From Lysinibacillus fusiformis (GTDB taxonomy: Bacteria; Bacillota; Bacilli; Bacillales_A; Planococcaceae): DNA of 64,000 nucleotides. The notes beneath the pieces were generated by a model. That model did not search any database and was not told the origin of the DNA. It saw only the letters and a program-made list of their open reading frames with translations. The stretch is taken from the NCBI RefSeq assembly GCF_002845985.1, contig NZ_PDFK01000002.1, positions 682,001 through 746,000 on the forward strand, read 5' to 3'. A program made the translations under genes and the position numbers. Below are positions 15,264 through 24,213 of this stretch, one piece after another (the stretch's first letter is position 1; the number at the start of each line of letters is the position of its first letter).

Positions 15264-16328
15264 TTAATCATTTTGACGTTTGTAATACCATAATAATCCT
15301 GATTTCATTAAGCGCGCAATACGTCCAGTGACTGTTGTATCAGCTAAGTACACAAAGCCTTGTTTTTTACCAAGAGCCCCCATGAAGCCTTTTAATTTAA
15401 TGTCTGGCATCTTCTCTGGTAAATGTTCACCTTTCCAACGCATACGAAGTACTTTTACGATTTGCTCCGCTTGTTCCTCAGCTAACTGTGCTGTTGGAGG
15501 TAAATCTGATGAAGCACAATCCCCTACAATATAGACATGTTCATCATCAAGTACATTAAAATACTGAGTGACAAGTGGACGGTCATGTTTATCCTTCTCA
15601 ACATCCATATCACGAACGATTTTGACAGGCTGTACACCTGCAGTCCAAACGACAGCATCGAGTAAAATTTCATCTTCGTGATTGAAAATTTTACCTGGTT
15701 CTACTTTTGTAATATTGGAGTTGGCTATAACATCAACATTATGCTTAACAAACCAATCCTTTACATACTTACTTAGTTTTTCTGGAAAATCCTTAAGAAT
15801 ACGTTGACCACGGTCAAATAACTTTATTTTTAAATCTGATCGACTTTCACGTAGCTCACTTGCAAGCTCAATTCCACTCAAGCCAGCCCCTACAATTCCC
15901 ACTGTAGACCCAGCCGGTAAACCACAAAGTGCTTGGAATGTTGCGCGCGATTGTCCCATCGTTTGAATGCTATATGTGTGCTCTTCCGCACCTGGTACAC
16001 CATGATATTTATCTTCACAGCCAAGCCCAATGACTAAATCATCATATTCAATACGTTGCCCATCTTCTAAAAGGACTACTTTTTCTGCACGATTAATTTC
16101 AACGACTTCTCCATATACAGCCGTTAAACGTTCATGCTCTGGGAAGCTTACACGAATTTCTTTATCTGTTGCAGTCCCTGCCGCCAATGCATAAAATTCT
16201 GTTTTTAAACTATGGAAAGGGGCTCTATCTACTATAACTACCTCTCTGTCTAATGGTAAGCTATTTAATAGACGAAGCATGACACGCATATTGCCGTAGC
16301 CGCCACCTAAAAGTACTAATTTACCCAT
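15264..16328 (-). CDS. yutJ: FAD-dependent NADH dehydrogenase-like oxidoreductase (YutJ)
   Basis: This 354-residue flavoprotein has an N-terminal FAD loop LVLLGGGYGNMRVMLRLL, a central NAD loop GIVGAGLSGIELASELRES near residue 150, and VYIVGDCASS near residue 275 for FAD. The set is typical of type-II NADH dehydrogenase-like enzymes. It matches B. subtilis YutJ in length and position between yuzD and yuzB. No membrane helix is evident, so membrane association would be peripheral. Its electron acceptor cannot be told from sequence. Confidence 0.9.
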   Translation of the reverse strand: MGKLVLLGGGYGNMRVMLRLLNSLPLDREVVIVDRAPFHSLKTEFYALAAGTATDKEIRVSFPEHERLTAVYGEVVEINRAEKVVLLEDGQRIEYDDLVIGLGCEDKYHGVPGAEEHTYSIQTMGQSRATFQALCGLPAGSTVGIVGAGLSGIELASELRESRSDLKIKLFDRGQRILKDFPEKLSKYVKDWFVKHNVDVIANSNITKVEPGKIFNHEDEILLDAVVWTAGVQPVKIVRDMDVEKDKHDRPLVTQYFNVLDDEHVYIVGDCASSDLPPTAQLAEEQAEQIVKVLRMRWKGEHLPEKMPDIKLKGFMGALGKKQGFVYLADTTVTGRIARLMKSGLLWYYKRQND

Positions 16329-16597
16329 AATAGTCTCCTTTTATATCTCTTTTAATAATTGTTCACAAAGTATCCACAAACGAGTATAACCGATTGTGAG
16401 AAGTTTCACAATATCAGAATGAAATTTTGTGAAAGATTTCACATAATAAATGAGAACTTGTTCATTTCGATTGATTTTAGAGCTATTAATAACGAATTCC
16501 CTTTATCTTTTATCAAAAAACGTTTCTTTTACCTTAAACATAAATAATTGACGAAAATCGTAAAACCGAGTAGCATTACTTTGGTGAGGTGACATGA

Positions 16598-16834
16598 ATG
16601 AATCCAATGGTTGAATTTTGTATAAGTAATTTAGCAAATGGCTCTCAAGCAACTTATGAAGTACTCGAACGCGACCCAAACATCGACGTTTTGGAATATG
16701 GCTGCCTCAGTTATTGTACAAAGTGCTCGGAATCTTTTTATGCAATTGTAAATGGTGAATTAGTAGAAGCCGATTCTCCTGATGCATTAACGAAAGCCAT
16801 TTATCAATTTATTGAAGAAAATCCATTATGGTAG
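16598..16834 (+). CDS. yuzB: YuzB family protein (DUF1450)
   Basis: This 78-residue protein has conserved cysteines in VEFCISNLANGS and EYGCLSYCTKCSESFYA, and matches B. subtilis YuzB. The CxxxCxxC arrangement suggests metal or cluster binding or redox, but no function is established. GAGGTGACATGA gives the RBS. The 269 bases upstream, to the divergent yutJ start, hold presumably both promoters and nothing else I recognise. Confidence 0.88.
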   Translation: MNPMVEFCISNLANGSQATYEVLERDPNIDVLEYGCLSYCTKCSESFYAIVNGELVEADSPDALTKAIYQFIEENPLW

Positions 16835-16871
16835 TTTTCTAAAATGCCTATATGAAATAAATTTGAACAAA

Positions 16872-16914
16872 TAAAAAGGATGTTATGCTAAAAATCAGCA
16901 TAAACATCCTTTTA
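16872..16914. terminator. Bidirectional terminator between yuzB and yutF
   Basis: AAAAGGATGTT/AACATCCTTTT (16874-16884 with 16903-16913) with an inner ATGCT/AGCAT stem. It directly abuts the yutF stop codon. Confidence 0.85.
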
Positions 16915-17667
16915 TTATTTTAATACATCCACTACATATGTAGGTTGACATTCTTTTTCTAGTACAACCTTTGTAGGAGTAACACCTGTATTCACATGAA
17001 TGGTGTCACAGCCAAAATGAATACCACACATAATGTCCGTGTCATAGTTATCACCGATCATCACCATGTCTTCTTTAGCCATTCCATGTTCTGTAGCGAT
17101 TACTTCCAGCATGGCTGGTGATGGTTTACCAATATAGATTGGTTCAACATCTGCAACCTCTCCTACTAAGCGAGCAAAAGAACCATTGCCTGGTAAAAAG
17201 CCGTACTCTGTCGGGAATTTAATATCTTGATTAGTCGCAATAAAGGTTGCCCCTTTTTGGACAAAAATCGTTGCTCTAGCAAGTGCCATATAATCAAGCG
17301 TACGATCAATACCCATAACAAATACTTCCGGCTCATCTTCAACAGGTTCAATATTTTCATTGAGTAATGCCTGACGTATTCCATCTGTGCCCATCATGGC
17401 TACTTTTTTGCCTGCGAAATGAAGTGCCACATATTTTGCTGTTACCAATGCACTTGAATAAATATGCTCTAATGGTGCGTTTACACCAATAGACATTAAA
17501 ACTTCCTGCAGTTGTTCTCGCGTCTTCGAAGAATTATTCGTTACATAAAATGGCTCAATTCCTGCTTGCTGTAAACGATGAATAAACGCAACCGCTGAAG
17601 GAATTCCTTCCTTCCCGCGATAGACAGTGCCATCTAAATCAAAGCAATAGGCTTTATATTGTTTCAT
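16915..17667 (-). CDS. yutF: HAD-IIA phosphatase, NagD/YutF type
   Basis: This 250-residue HAD hydrolase begins KAYCFDLDGTVYRGKEGIP (nucleophile Asp in DLDGT), has VTNNSSKTREQL as motif II, a cap domain, and IGKPSPAMLEVI and MIGDNYDTDIMCG as motifs III and IV. It belongs to the NagD-like family and matches B. subtilis YutF, probably a phosphatase of small phosphoesters. Its start overlaps the yutE stop by four bases (ATGA), so the two are translationally coupled. Confidence 0.93.
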   Translation of the reverse strand: MKQYKAYCFDLDGTVYRGKEGIPSAVAFIHRLQQAGIEPFYVTNNSSKTREQLQEVLMSIGVNAPLEHIYSSALVTAKYVALHFAGKKVAMMGTDGIRQALLNENIEPVEDEPEVFVMGIDRTLDYMALARATIFVQKGATFIATNQDIKFPTEYGFLPGNGSFARLVGEVADVEPIYIGKPSPAMLEVIATEHGMAKEDMVMIGDNYDTDIMCGIHFGCDTIHVNTGVTPTKVVLEKECQPTYVVDVLK

Positions 17668-18122
17668 TGATGGTCCTCTGGTAAAAAAGCTGAAACTGGC
17701 CCTAATTCATTTGTTAAATAATGGTGGACTGCTGGCGAGAATTGCTTTAAAGCCTCTAAATTGGCTGTTAGTACCTGAATAACCTCTGGGATATCTACAT
17801 CTATAAACTCGCGTACAAGCATTTTACGCAAGCCAACAACTGCTTTATATGGTGCTTCCATTTCAGCAGCTACAACTTTTTCATCGACTAAAATATCGAT
17901 GATATCCTCGTAGCTTCCTGGATCACGCATAATGAAACCGTCAATCATTAAATTGCCTACATCCATCATTGACTCCATAATGTTGTGTCCAATTCGCTCG
18001 ATAGCTAATTTCTTTATATCATTTTGAAGCCAGTTATCATTATCCTCTGTCTCCAAAATAGTTAATAGCCCATCTAAGTACTGTAAATTTTTTGTGATTT
18101 TATTACGATCTACAAAATACAC
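17664..18122 (-). CDS. yutE: YutE family protein, HepT-like fold (DUF86)
   Basis: This 152-residue helical protein has IERIGHNIMESMMDVGNLMI and the family segment RDPGSYEDIIDILVDE. It matches B. subtilis YutE of the DUF86/HepT superfamily. True HepT toxins carry an RX4-6HXY RNase motif; the equivalent here is RKMLVREF, without the His and Tyr, and there is no MntA-type antitoxin beside it, so a toxin role is unlikely. The ATG at 18137 has no RBS, whereas GTG at 18122 gives the family start (MYFVDRNKI), though its ribosome site is G-rich rather than ideal. It is coupled to yutF. Confidence 0.82.
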   Translation of the reverse strand: MYFVDRNKITKNLQYLDGLLTILETEDNDNWLQNDIKKLAIERIGHNIMESMMDVGNLMIDGFIMRDPGSYEDIIDILVDEKVVAAEMEAPYKAVVGLRKMLVREFIDVDIPEVIQVLTANLEALKQFSPAVHHYLTNELGPVSAFLPEDHQ

Positions 18123-18210
18123 AAGGAAAGCCCCCATTCAAATCATTAAAAGTTGATAGTCTTTTCTCTTCTATAGTACCATAACTATAGGACTGGAAGG
18201 AGATTAAAAG

Positions 18211-18477
18211 ATGGAACGTTTTTTTTTATATGATGATGTAGAAGATACAAAAACACGCTTTGTTAGTTTTGCTGGGAAAAAGCTACGTTATGATTTAGCT
18301 ATTTTACAATCAGGCCGCTTCTTTGGAAAAGTGCTTGTCATGGATATTCAATTTGGTCGCTTTGCTATCATCGGCCCTGATGATATAGAAGAACCTGGTT
18401 ACTTAGAACATGTGTACAATCGCACAGAGGAAGAAACGATAGAGTTACGAGAATATTTACGTGAATTATTGAACTAA
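18211..18477 (+). CDS. DUF3055 family small protein
   Basis: This 88-residue protein starts MERFFLYDDVEDTKTRFVSF and contains LVMDIQFGRFAIIGPDDI and a C-terminal acidic helix (EETIELREYLRELL). I recognise it as the DUF3055 family of Firmicutes, of unknown function. A strong AAGGAG site precedes the ATG. It is divergent from yutE and has its own terminator. Confidence 0.8.
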   Translation: MERFFLYDDVEDTKTRFVSFAGKKLRYDLAILQSGRFFGKVLVMDIQFGRFAIIGPDDIEEPGYLEHVYNRTEEETIELREYLRELLN

Positions 18478-18503
18478 CACCCTTTTTATTGGGTGTTTTT
18501 TTA
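18476..18503 (+). terminator. Intrinsic terminator of the DUF3055 gene
   Basis: AACACCC (18476-18482) pairs with GGGTGTT (18491-18497), followed by TTTTTT. It overlaps the stop codon. Confidence 0.8.
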
Positions 18504-18507
18504 TAGG

Positions 18508-18556
18508 GCATAAAAAAATTCCGCGTTACCCTGTAGGCGATTGCGAAATCTTTTTA
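18508..18556 (-). terminator. Probable terminator of the 60-residue gene
   Basis: On the minus strand GATTTCGC pairs with GCGGAATT (with G-U), separated by a 14-base loop and followed by a run of T. Confidence 0.6.
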
Positions 18557-18563
18557 CGTATTG

Positions 18564-18746
18564 TTATTTATTTAAAGTAGATGGATTATTTTTATTATGG
18601 GGCTTATTGTCTTTGTTTTCTTCATCATTTTGTTTTTTTGCTTGCTGATTTTGACCAATAACCGCTAAATCATCTACACTTATATCAAAACCATATCCGT
18701 ATTCCTCACGATCTAATGGCTTTTTATCGCGCTTGTTCTTTGCCAA
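18564..18746 (-). CDS. Small hydrophilic protein, unknown function
   Basis: I do not recognise this 60-residue protein. It starts MAKNKRDKKPLDREEYGYGF, then DISVDDLAVIGQNQQ, and ends in a low-complexity Asn/Lys tail. No membrane segment or cysteine is present. The frame opens further upstream at a GTG (18761), but GGAGG followed by eight bases points to TTG at 18746. The composition recalls small acid-soluble or other spore-related peptides of Bacillales; this is only a resemblance. Confidence 0.55.
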   Translation of the reverse strand: MAKNKRDKKPLDREEYGYGFDISVDDLAVIGQNQQAKKQNDEENKDNKPHNKNNPSTLNK

Positions 18747-18811
18747 TATCATCACCTCCACTCATAAATTATCCTTTTTTTAATGTTTTATACTTCTTTT
18801 TTTCACACTAA

Positions 18812-19339
18812 TTAAGTCGTTGAATCCTCAATAATCCAATGTGCAGCACTTATTAAATCTGGGAAAACGGCATCTGCTAATGGATCTTGGTCTCCTAAAA
18901 ATACACCCTTTGTTCCTGCTTGTTTGCCTGCAATTATATCCGTGTCCGTATCACCAACCATATAGGATTTAGATACATCAATGTTATATTTCCTCGCTAA
19001 ATCCACAATTAATTTACTATTGGGCTTTCGGCAAGCACAGCCCGACCTAGGCTTATGTGGACAATAAACGACCTCATGGATAGTGGCGCCTTTTTTCTTG
19101 AGCTCCTTCACCATATGCTCATGTATTTTCTGTAAGCTCGTTTCCTTCATGAAACCTAAACCGACACCACCTTGATTTGTCACAACAAACACATAATCAA
19201 AATGTTTATTTAACTTCTTGATCGCCTCAGGCACCTGTGGTAAAAAGTATAAATCCTTAGGCTTATTGACAAATTTCACACGACTCGTTAGTACCTCATT
19301 GATGACACCATCGCGATCTAAAAATACGGCTCTTTTCAT
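18812..19339 (-). CDS. HAD-IIIA phosphatase, GmhB/HisB-N type
   Basis: This 175-residue protein has MKRAVFLDRDGVINEVL (nucleophile DRDG), VVTNQGGVG, the zinc loop CPHKPRSGCACRKP and MVGDTDTDIIAGKQAG. It belongs to the D,D-heptose-bisphosphate phosphatase GmhB/histidinol-phosphatase family. In Gram-positives the substrate may be a heptose phosphate for surface glycans or another sugar phosphate. AAAGGTG eight bases ahead selects the ATG at 19339 over an upstream GTG. It stands alone within the yut block. Confidence 0.85.
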   Translation of the reverse strand: MKRAVFLDRDGVINEVLTSRVKFVNKPKDLYFLPQVPEAIKKLNKHFDYVFVVTNQGGVGLGFMKETSLQKIHEHMVKELKKKGATIHEVVYCPHKPRSGCACRKPNSKLIVDLARKYNIDVSKSYMVGDTDTDIIAGKQAGTKGVFLGDQDPLADAVFPDLISAAHWIIEDSTT

Positions 19340-19410
19340 ATGCAACACACCTTTAATAAGCTGTTTTGTGCTTTAGTTTTCCCCCATTACTGCAAAAGAA
19401 AACAAGGACA

Positions 19411-19445
19411 CAAGAAAAAACCTGATGCCTATCACATCAGGTTTC
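19411..19445 (-). terminator. Intrinsic terminator of yutD
   Basis: AAACCTGATG/CATCAGGTTT (19418-19427 with 19435-19444) is a perfect 10-bp stem. TTTTTTCTTG follows on the minus strand. Confidence 0.85.
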
Positions 19446-19456
19446 TCTTATCTTTT

Positions 19457-19804
19457 TTATTCCGCTAAAGGTTCTTGGTCTGTTGGCTTTGTTACCACAC
19501 TTGTATCCAACACTTCGGGCTGTTTCATGACTTTGCCCGTTTTACGTAACACAAAATAAGCACAGCCAAAATTACAATACTCATATAGATAGTCTTGAAG
19601 CGTACTTATTTTCGTATCAAAAGTTGATTTTTGATTTTTATCATCAAAAAAACCCTTTAAACGTAATTGATTATAGCCCCAATCCCCTACAATATAATCG
19701 TATCTGGCTAAAATATCTGAATACCTTTCCTGAAAAACTTCCTCCTGAAAGGCTTCTCGATAATCCTTTATTAGTTCATATTCTAATCCTTCAATTATGA
19801 TCAA
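19457..19804 (-). CDS. yutD: YutD family protein (DUF1027)
   Basis: This 115-residue protein carries the family core YDYIVGDWGYNQLRLKGFF near residue 35 and YLYEYCNFGCAYFVLRK. It matches B. subtilis YutD, of unknown function. It lies 33 bases downstream of lipA on the same strand and has its own terminator, so it probably ends the yun-lipA transcript. Confidence 0.85.
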   Translation of the reverse strand: MIIIEGLEYELIKDYREAFQEEVFQERYSDILARYDYIVGDWGYNQLRLKGFFDDKNQKSTFDTKISTLQDYLYEYCNFGCAYFVLRKTGKVMKQPEVLDTSVVTKPTDQEPLAE

Positions 19805-19837
19805 AGTGACACCACCCTTTTCGTTCAGCCTTGACGT

Positions 19838-20755
19838 TTAGAGTTCTGCTTGTAATTGACGTTCTTTTGTTGCAGCATTTACTTGTTCATCTGCATGATA
19901 ACTACTACGTACAAGTGGGCCTGCTTCACAATGTTTAAAGCCTTTTTCCATGGCAATCTTACGCAGTTTACCAAATTCAATTGGTGAATAATATTTTTTA
20001 ACTGGTAAATGCTTTTTCGTTGGCTGTAAATATTGACCGATTGTCATAATATCTACATTATTCGCACGTAAATCGTCCATTACTTCTAAAATTTCTTCGT
20101 GTGTTTCGCCTAAGCCAATCATTAACGATGATTTCGTTGGAATTTCTGGCTGCATCTCTTTAGCCAAGCGAAGGAACTCTAATGAGCGTTCGTATTTTGC
20201 ACGAGCACGTACTCTTGGTGTTAAACGGCGTACCGTTTCAATATTATGGTTTAAAATATCTGGTTTCGAATCCATTAGCAGTTGAAGGTTTTCTTTTATA
20301 CCACCTAAATCTGATGGCAGCACCTCAACAGATGTGAAAGGACTTTTACGGCGAATAGCACGAACTGTTTCGGCTAATACTTGCGCACCGCCATCCTTTA
20401 AATCGTCACGCGCTACCATTGTGATTACAACGTGCTTTAAGTTCATAATTGCTACTGAATCTGCAACGCGCTCTGGTTCAGCCAAATCTAGTTCATTGGG
20501 TAACCCTGTTTTGACTGCACAGAAACGACAAGCACGTGTACAAACGGAACCAAGAATCATCATGGTAGCAGTACGTCTTTCTCCCCAGCATTCATGGATA
20601 TTTGGACAGCGAGCTTCTTCACATACTGTATGCAGATTTTTCTCACGCATCAGCTTTTTAAGCCCTTTATATTCGTCGTTCGTGTTTAGTTTTATTTTTA
20701 GCCAGTCTGGTTTTCTTACATGTTCTTCTTTACTTGTAGGTTTACAAGATGTCAT
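19838..20755 (-). CDS. lipA: Lipoyl synthase
   Basis: This 305-residue radical-SAM enzyme inserts two sulfurs into octanoyl groups on lipoyl domains. The auxiliary cluster motif [13 protein letters not shown] and the radical-SAM motif [13 protein letters not shown] are intact, and the C-terminal RSSYHADEQ Ser ligand is present. The ORF opens at an ATG at 20785 without an RBS; AGGGG upstream of the ATG at 20755 and similarity ([12 protein letters not shown]) support the shorter form. The GcvH on which Bacillus lipoylation starts is at 46101-46481. Confidence 0.96.
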   Translation of the reverse strand: MTSCKPTSKEEHVRKPDWLKIKLNTNDEYKGLKKLMREKNLHTVCEEARCPNIHECWGERRTATMMILGSVCTRACRFCAVKTGLPNELDLAEPERVADSVAIMNLKHVVITMVARDDLKDGGAQVLAETVRAIRRKSPFTSVEVLPSDLGGIKENLQLLMDSKPDILNHNIETVRRLTPRVRARAKYERSLEFLRLAKEMQPEIPTKSSLMIGLGETHEEILEVMDDLRANNVDIMTIGQYLQPTKKHLPVKKYYSPIEFGKLRKIAMEKGFKHCEAGPLVRSSYHADEQVNAATKERQLQAEL

Positions 20756-20861
20756 ACGAATATCGCCCCTATCAAAAATATGCATTTTTTAATATTAACT
20801 ATCTTCACTGTTGTCAATGTAACATATTAAAGGAGCTCCAACAACTATCACAATAACATTT

Positions 20862-21638
20862 CTACTTATAAGGGACAGGTATTTCGATGGAGGGTTGCGG
20901 TGCATCACTACTATTTGTATAAATGTTTGGAACAGGACCTCTCGTTAAGCCCATTGCTACAGGGATATCTTGTGCAACGGTTGAAGATTTACTAGCGAAC
21001 GGGACAATAATCTGTACATTGACTTCTAAATGAATACCTACCTCCACATAAGCACTGTTGATCCCAAATTCCTGAATGGAGGACGTCACATTGCTATGAA
21101 CATTTCCAATCACGTGGAAGCGTATCGGAATCTTTGGCCCTAAATTTCCGAGCAAAGGTATATTGGCCGCTTGACCAAGAGGTACAAAGAAGACAATACC
21201 ATCACCTTCCTGAATTCTGTTAATATCATATTCAACATTATCTAATTCAGGTAAATGCGATAATTCTCCTTGTTCAGCTTGCTCTAAATACATTTTAACA
21301 AGCTCTAATGTCTCTGCTCGAACACGATTAATAATTTCTGTATTAAACTTAGTCGTCATCATTTCAGATGTACCGGGAGGAATATCTTGAATGATATCAT
21401 TGACATCTAATACATTTGAGGTACGTGAATTAATGGCTTTGCTCACAACGTATGACGCAATCTTAGTGGTTTGTACCTCGGCATACTGCAAATAGGTTGG
21501 CATGAGCCGTTCGTTTAAATAATAAATAAATAATATAAGGCAAATAACCGTACTTACAATTAAAATTGTTAATCGATTAAGACGTATTCCCCTTTGATTA
21601 TATGAGCGTAATTTCATCCTTTTTCGAGGGAAAAACAA
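20862..21638 (-). CDS. yunB: Sporulation protein YunB
   Basis: This 258-residue protein has one N-terminal membrane anchor (LTILIVSTVICLILFIYYL) and an extracytoplasmic remainder with LMPTYLQYAEVQTTKIASYV, VFFVPLGQAANIPLLGNLGP and INSAYVEVGIHLEV. It matches B. subtilis YunB, needed for proper spore formation. The longest ORF starts at 21659, but that ATG lies inside a hairpin; AGGAGG followed by eight bases points to TTG at 21638. RBS and hairpin overlap, see the separate entry. Confidence 0.85.
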   Translation of the reverse strand: MFFPRKRMKLRSYNQRGIRLNRLTILIVSTVICLILFIYYLNERLMPTYLQYAEVQTTKIASYVVSKAINSRTSNVLDVNDIIQDIPPGTSEMMTTKFNTEIINRVRAETLELVKMYLEQAEQGELSHLPELDNVEYDINRIQEGDGIVFFVPLGQAANIPLLGNLGPKIPIRFHVIGNVHSNVTSSIQEFGINSAYVEVGIHLEVNVQIIVPFASKSSTVAQDIPVAMGLTRGPVPNIYTNSSDAPQPSIEIPVPYK

Positions 21639-21678
21639 AAAAATCTCCTCCTGTTCCATAACGTATGAACAGGGGGAG
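21631..21678 (-). promoter_or_regulatory. Hairpin overlapping the yunB ribosome site, terminator-like
   Basis: On the minus strand CTCCCCCTGTTC (21678-21667) pairs with GAACAGGAGGAG (21656-21645) across a 10-base loop. The 3' arm contains the AGGAGG of yunB and is followed by ATTTTTTTGTTTTT. The element could both end the upstream transcript and hide the yunB RBS. Confidence 0.7.
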
Positions 21679-21682
21679 CAAT

Positions 21683-22792
21683 TTATTCTACTTTTGCGGA
21701 AGCCACGTAATCGGTCTCAACACTTTCAATTGAAACACTAGGATAATCCACTAAATTGATTTCATATGTAGCTGCGAGCAATTGATTTTGCTCTTCAAAA
21801 ATACGAATCCACGGTAATGCTGCATCCAATGTATTTTGTCTGGATACAATACCGCGTCGTCCATCCGATAATTTTAAAATAACGCCATTTGGATAGTGGA
21901 CCACTGCCCTTTTTAACGCTTTTACAACACGAGCATCATAAAGAGTACCAGAGCCTGCTTCAACAATTGCTAACCCTTGTGAGGGTAGCATCTTTTCACG
22001 GTAAACACGATTGGTTGTAACTGCGTCAAAAACATCTGCCACGCCAATAATCTTGGCAAAAGGATGAATTTCAAAATCAACAAGCCCTCTTGGATAGCCG
22101 CTTCCGTCAATTCGCTCATGATGCTGAAAAGCACAATGTGCCACAAGTAATGAGATAGAATGTAAATTGCGCAATAAATCGAAACCATAACGAGCATGCA
22201 TTTTCATTGTTTCAAACTCATCATTAGTGAGACGATCAGGCTTTGTTAATATATCTTTAGGTACCATGAGTTTACCAACATCATGCAGTAAAGCACCAAT
22301 ACCGATTAAGCGTAAATCCTCAGCCGAATAACCAAGCTCTTTGGCAATCGCAATGGAGTACAAGGTCACTTGGAAGGAGTGTTGATATAAATATTCATCA
22401 AATAAATAAGCATCTGTTAAAATAGTTAAAATTTCATCATTTCCAGTAACTGCAGAAAGTAGTTCATCTACAATTGAGACAATTGTCTTTGATTGCTGAT
22501 CTAATATATAAGAGGCATTTACGGGATTACAACCATCAATGGATTGGAATGAATCCTTTATAGTTGTAATCACTTTATTTCGCATAGCAGGTGGAACGGT
22601 CTCTTCTACTTCTATACCTTCAGAAATATCATCGTTAATATATAGATAATGCATATTTAACTGTTGAAGTCGTTGAATAATCCGGTCATTAATAACAACA
22701 TCTTTCTTTAAAAGTGGATGACCTGCCTCATTCCAAATGGTTCTACCTAATACCATTCCTTCTTTTAATACATCGATTGAAATTAATCGCAT
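21683..22792 (-). CDS. HD-GYP domain protein, probable c-di-GMP phosphodiesterase
   Basis: This 369-residue cytosolic protein has an N-terminal region (about 1-110; GMVLGRTIWNEAGHPLL is the DUF3391/HD-GYP lead-in) and an HD-GYP domain. The latter shows HSFQVTLYSIAIAKELG, LLHDVGKLMVPKDIL, AFQHHERIDGSGYPRGL and FAKIIGVADVFDAVTTNR. HD, the later His pair and GYP are all present, so activity is likely. It lies between yunD and yunB where B. subtilis has yunC. Spacing to yunD is 33 bases. Two polysaccharide loci in the window could depend on c-di-GMP. Confidence 0.9.
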   Translation of the reverse strand: MRLISIDVLKEGMVLGRTIWNEAGHPLLKKDVVINDRIIQRLQQLNMHYLYINDDISEGIEVEETVPPAMRNKVITTIKDSFQSIDGCNPVNASYILDQQSKTIVSIVDELLSAVTGNDEILTILTDAYLFDEYLYQHSFQVTLYSIAIAKELGYSAEDLRLIGIGALLHDVGKLMVPKDILTKPDRLTNDEFETMKMHARYGFDLLRNLHSISLLVAHCAFQHHERIDGSGYPRGLVDFEIHPFAKIIGVADVFDAVTTNRVYREKMLPSQGLAIVEAGSGTLYDARVVKALKRAVVHYPNGVILKLSDGRRGIVSRQNTLDAALPWIRIFEEQNQLLAATYEINLVDYPSVSIESVETDYVASAKVE

Positions 22793-22825
22793 GATTTCTT
22801 CCCCAATCCATTCTTTAAACTCTCT

Positions 22826-24193
22826 CTATTGTTTAAAGAATCTTTGACCATAATCTATCATAATGTTTCGTAAAAATTCAGGTAAAATATATTGTTTCTT
22901 CGCATATTTAAAGCTTGGATAAAAATAACCAAATGTAAATAAATCTAACGTCACAAGTTTATAAATATGATCGTGATCCGCTAGCTTGCCATTAATCAAT
23001 AATTGGCGATTGTCATTCATTGAAAATCCGTATGTCAACATTTTCCCAAAAATAACGCCTCTAAACCCTAAACCTTTTAATTCGATATAGGGCCACTCTT
23101 CATTTTTGGATTGCATATAAATTTCTTTCATTTCTGCAACGGATAATTCAATTGTACATAAATTAATAGGATGTGGAAAAATTCGATGCAAATCTAGCGC
23201 AGTTACAGTGCCCTTCGGTAAACCATCTAAAAAGATACCTGCATTGAACAATGCACAGTCGGCACCGCTTTTTTCCAAAATGGCATGTGCAAATAAATCT
23301 GATAGCTGTGAGTAATGGAACCATTCCTTGTTATAGGATTTATTTGTTGTAAAGACTGGTGTATCCAGTATTCTGTTACCTTCATCCTCCCAAAACTGTA
23401 CCATTTTCTGTTCATTATTAACAATTGGCAAATCCTTATTATGAATTAAAGTATCCTCTTTTTCAACAATTTTCCTCATTTTTTTATCATATTCTATGAC
23501 AAGATGACCTGTATATTGGCCAAATTTCCCTCCACCTGTCAGTAAAACACCATTGATATGTTTGCCAGTTGGCAAGACATGATGTGTATGGGACCCGAAT
23601 ATCACATCAATTTCGGGACATTCTTCCGCTAAGAGCTCATCCTCTGTAATGCCTAAATGTGACAAGCACACAACAATGTCAACCTCTTTACGTAGTTGAT
23701 GTGCTAGACGTAGCAATGTACTGCGGGCATCGTCCATATGCCAATTTAATTCTTGATAATACACTTCAAACATGGCTGTAGCAGCAATTACACCTATTTT
23801 TGTACCTGTTTCTGTTGTTAAAATAACATAGGGCTTCATCCAAGATGGCTTTTCCCCTTGAGAGGCATAGACATTCGCCACCACAACTTCAAAATTGGCA
23901 TCATCATATAAATGGAAGAGCTCTTCATGTGACAATGTAATGCCTTCGTTGTTACCGATTGTCACTACATCATAACCTGCCTCATTAAGTAATTGTACAT
24001 TGCCTCTCCCAACCGTCGCCTCTGTATAAATATTAGAACGGTCTAAGTGATCTCCAACATCAAATAAATAGCTTGTTTCCCCTATTGCCGCTAGATTGTT
24101 ACGCATCTCTTTCACATAGCTTTGCATACGTGGCCAATACTTAAAATGACTATGCAAATCATTTGTGTGAAAAATATGGATTTTTTCAAGCAT
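22826..24193 (-). CDS. yunD: Metallophosphatase/5'-nucleotidase family protein (YunD)
   Basis: This 455-residue protein has a calcineurin-like N-terminal domain (IHIFHTNDLHSHFKY, DVGDHLDRSN, GNNEGITLSHEEL, CLSHLGITEDEL, IFGSHTHHVLPTG) and a C-terminal 5'-nucleotidase domain (ALFNAGIFLDGLPKGTVTA). There is no signal peptide, as in B. subtilis YunD, so it is probably intracellular. GAGGTGG selects the ATG at 24193 over an upstream GTG. The substrate is unproven in this family member. It follows yunE by 20 bases. Confidence 0.9.
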   Translation of the reverse strand: MLEKIHIFHTNDLHSHFKYWPRMQSYVKEMRNNLAAIGETSYLFDVGDHLDRSNIYTEATVGRGNVQLLNEAGYDVVTIGNNEGITLSHEELFHLYDDANFEVVVANVYASQGEKPSWMKPYVILTTETGTKIGVIAATAMFEVYYQELNWHMDDARSTLLRLAHQLRKEVDIVVCLSHLGITEDELLAEECPEIDVIFGSHTHHVLPTGKHINGVLLTGGGKFGQYTGHLVIEYDKKMRKIVEKEDTLIHNKDLPIVNNEQKMVQFWEDEGNRILDTPVFTTNKSYNKEWFHYSQLSDLFAHAILEKSGADCALFNAGIFLDGLPKGTVTALDLHRIFPHPINLCTIELSVAEMKEIYMQSKNEEWPYIELKGLGFRGVIFGKMLTYGFSMNDNRQLLINGKLADHDHIYKLVTLDLFTFGYFYPSFKYAKKQYILPEFLRNIMIDYGQRFFKQ

Positions 24194-24213
24194 TAAAGCC
24201 ACCTCATTTCAAA

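Noticed and set aside
17664..18137. HepT/MntA toxin-antitoxin pair
   Set aside because: The RNase motif is missing, the partner is a HAD phosphatase and not a nucleotidyltransferase, and the order is conserved housekeeping yutE-yutF.
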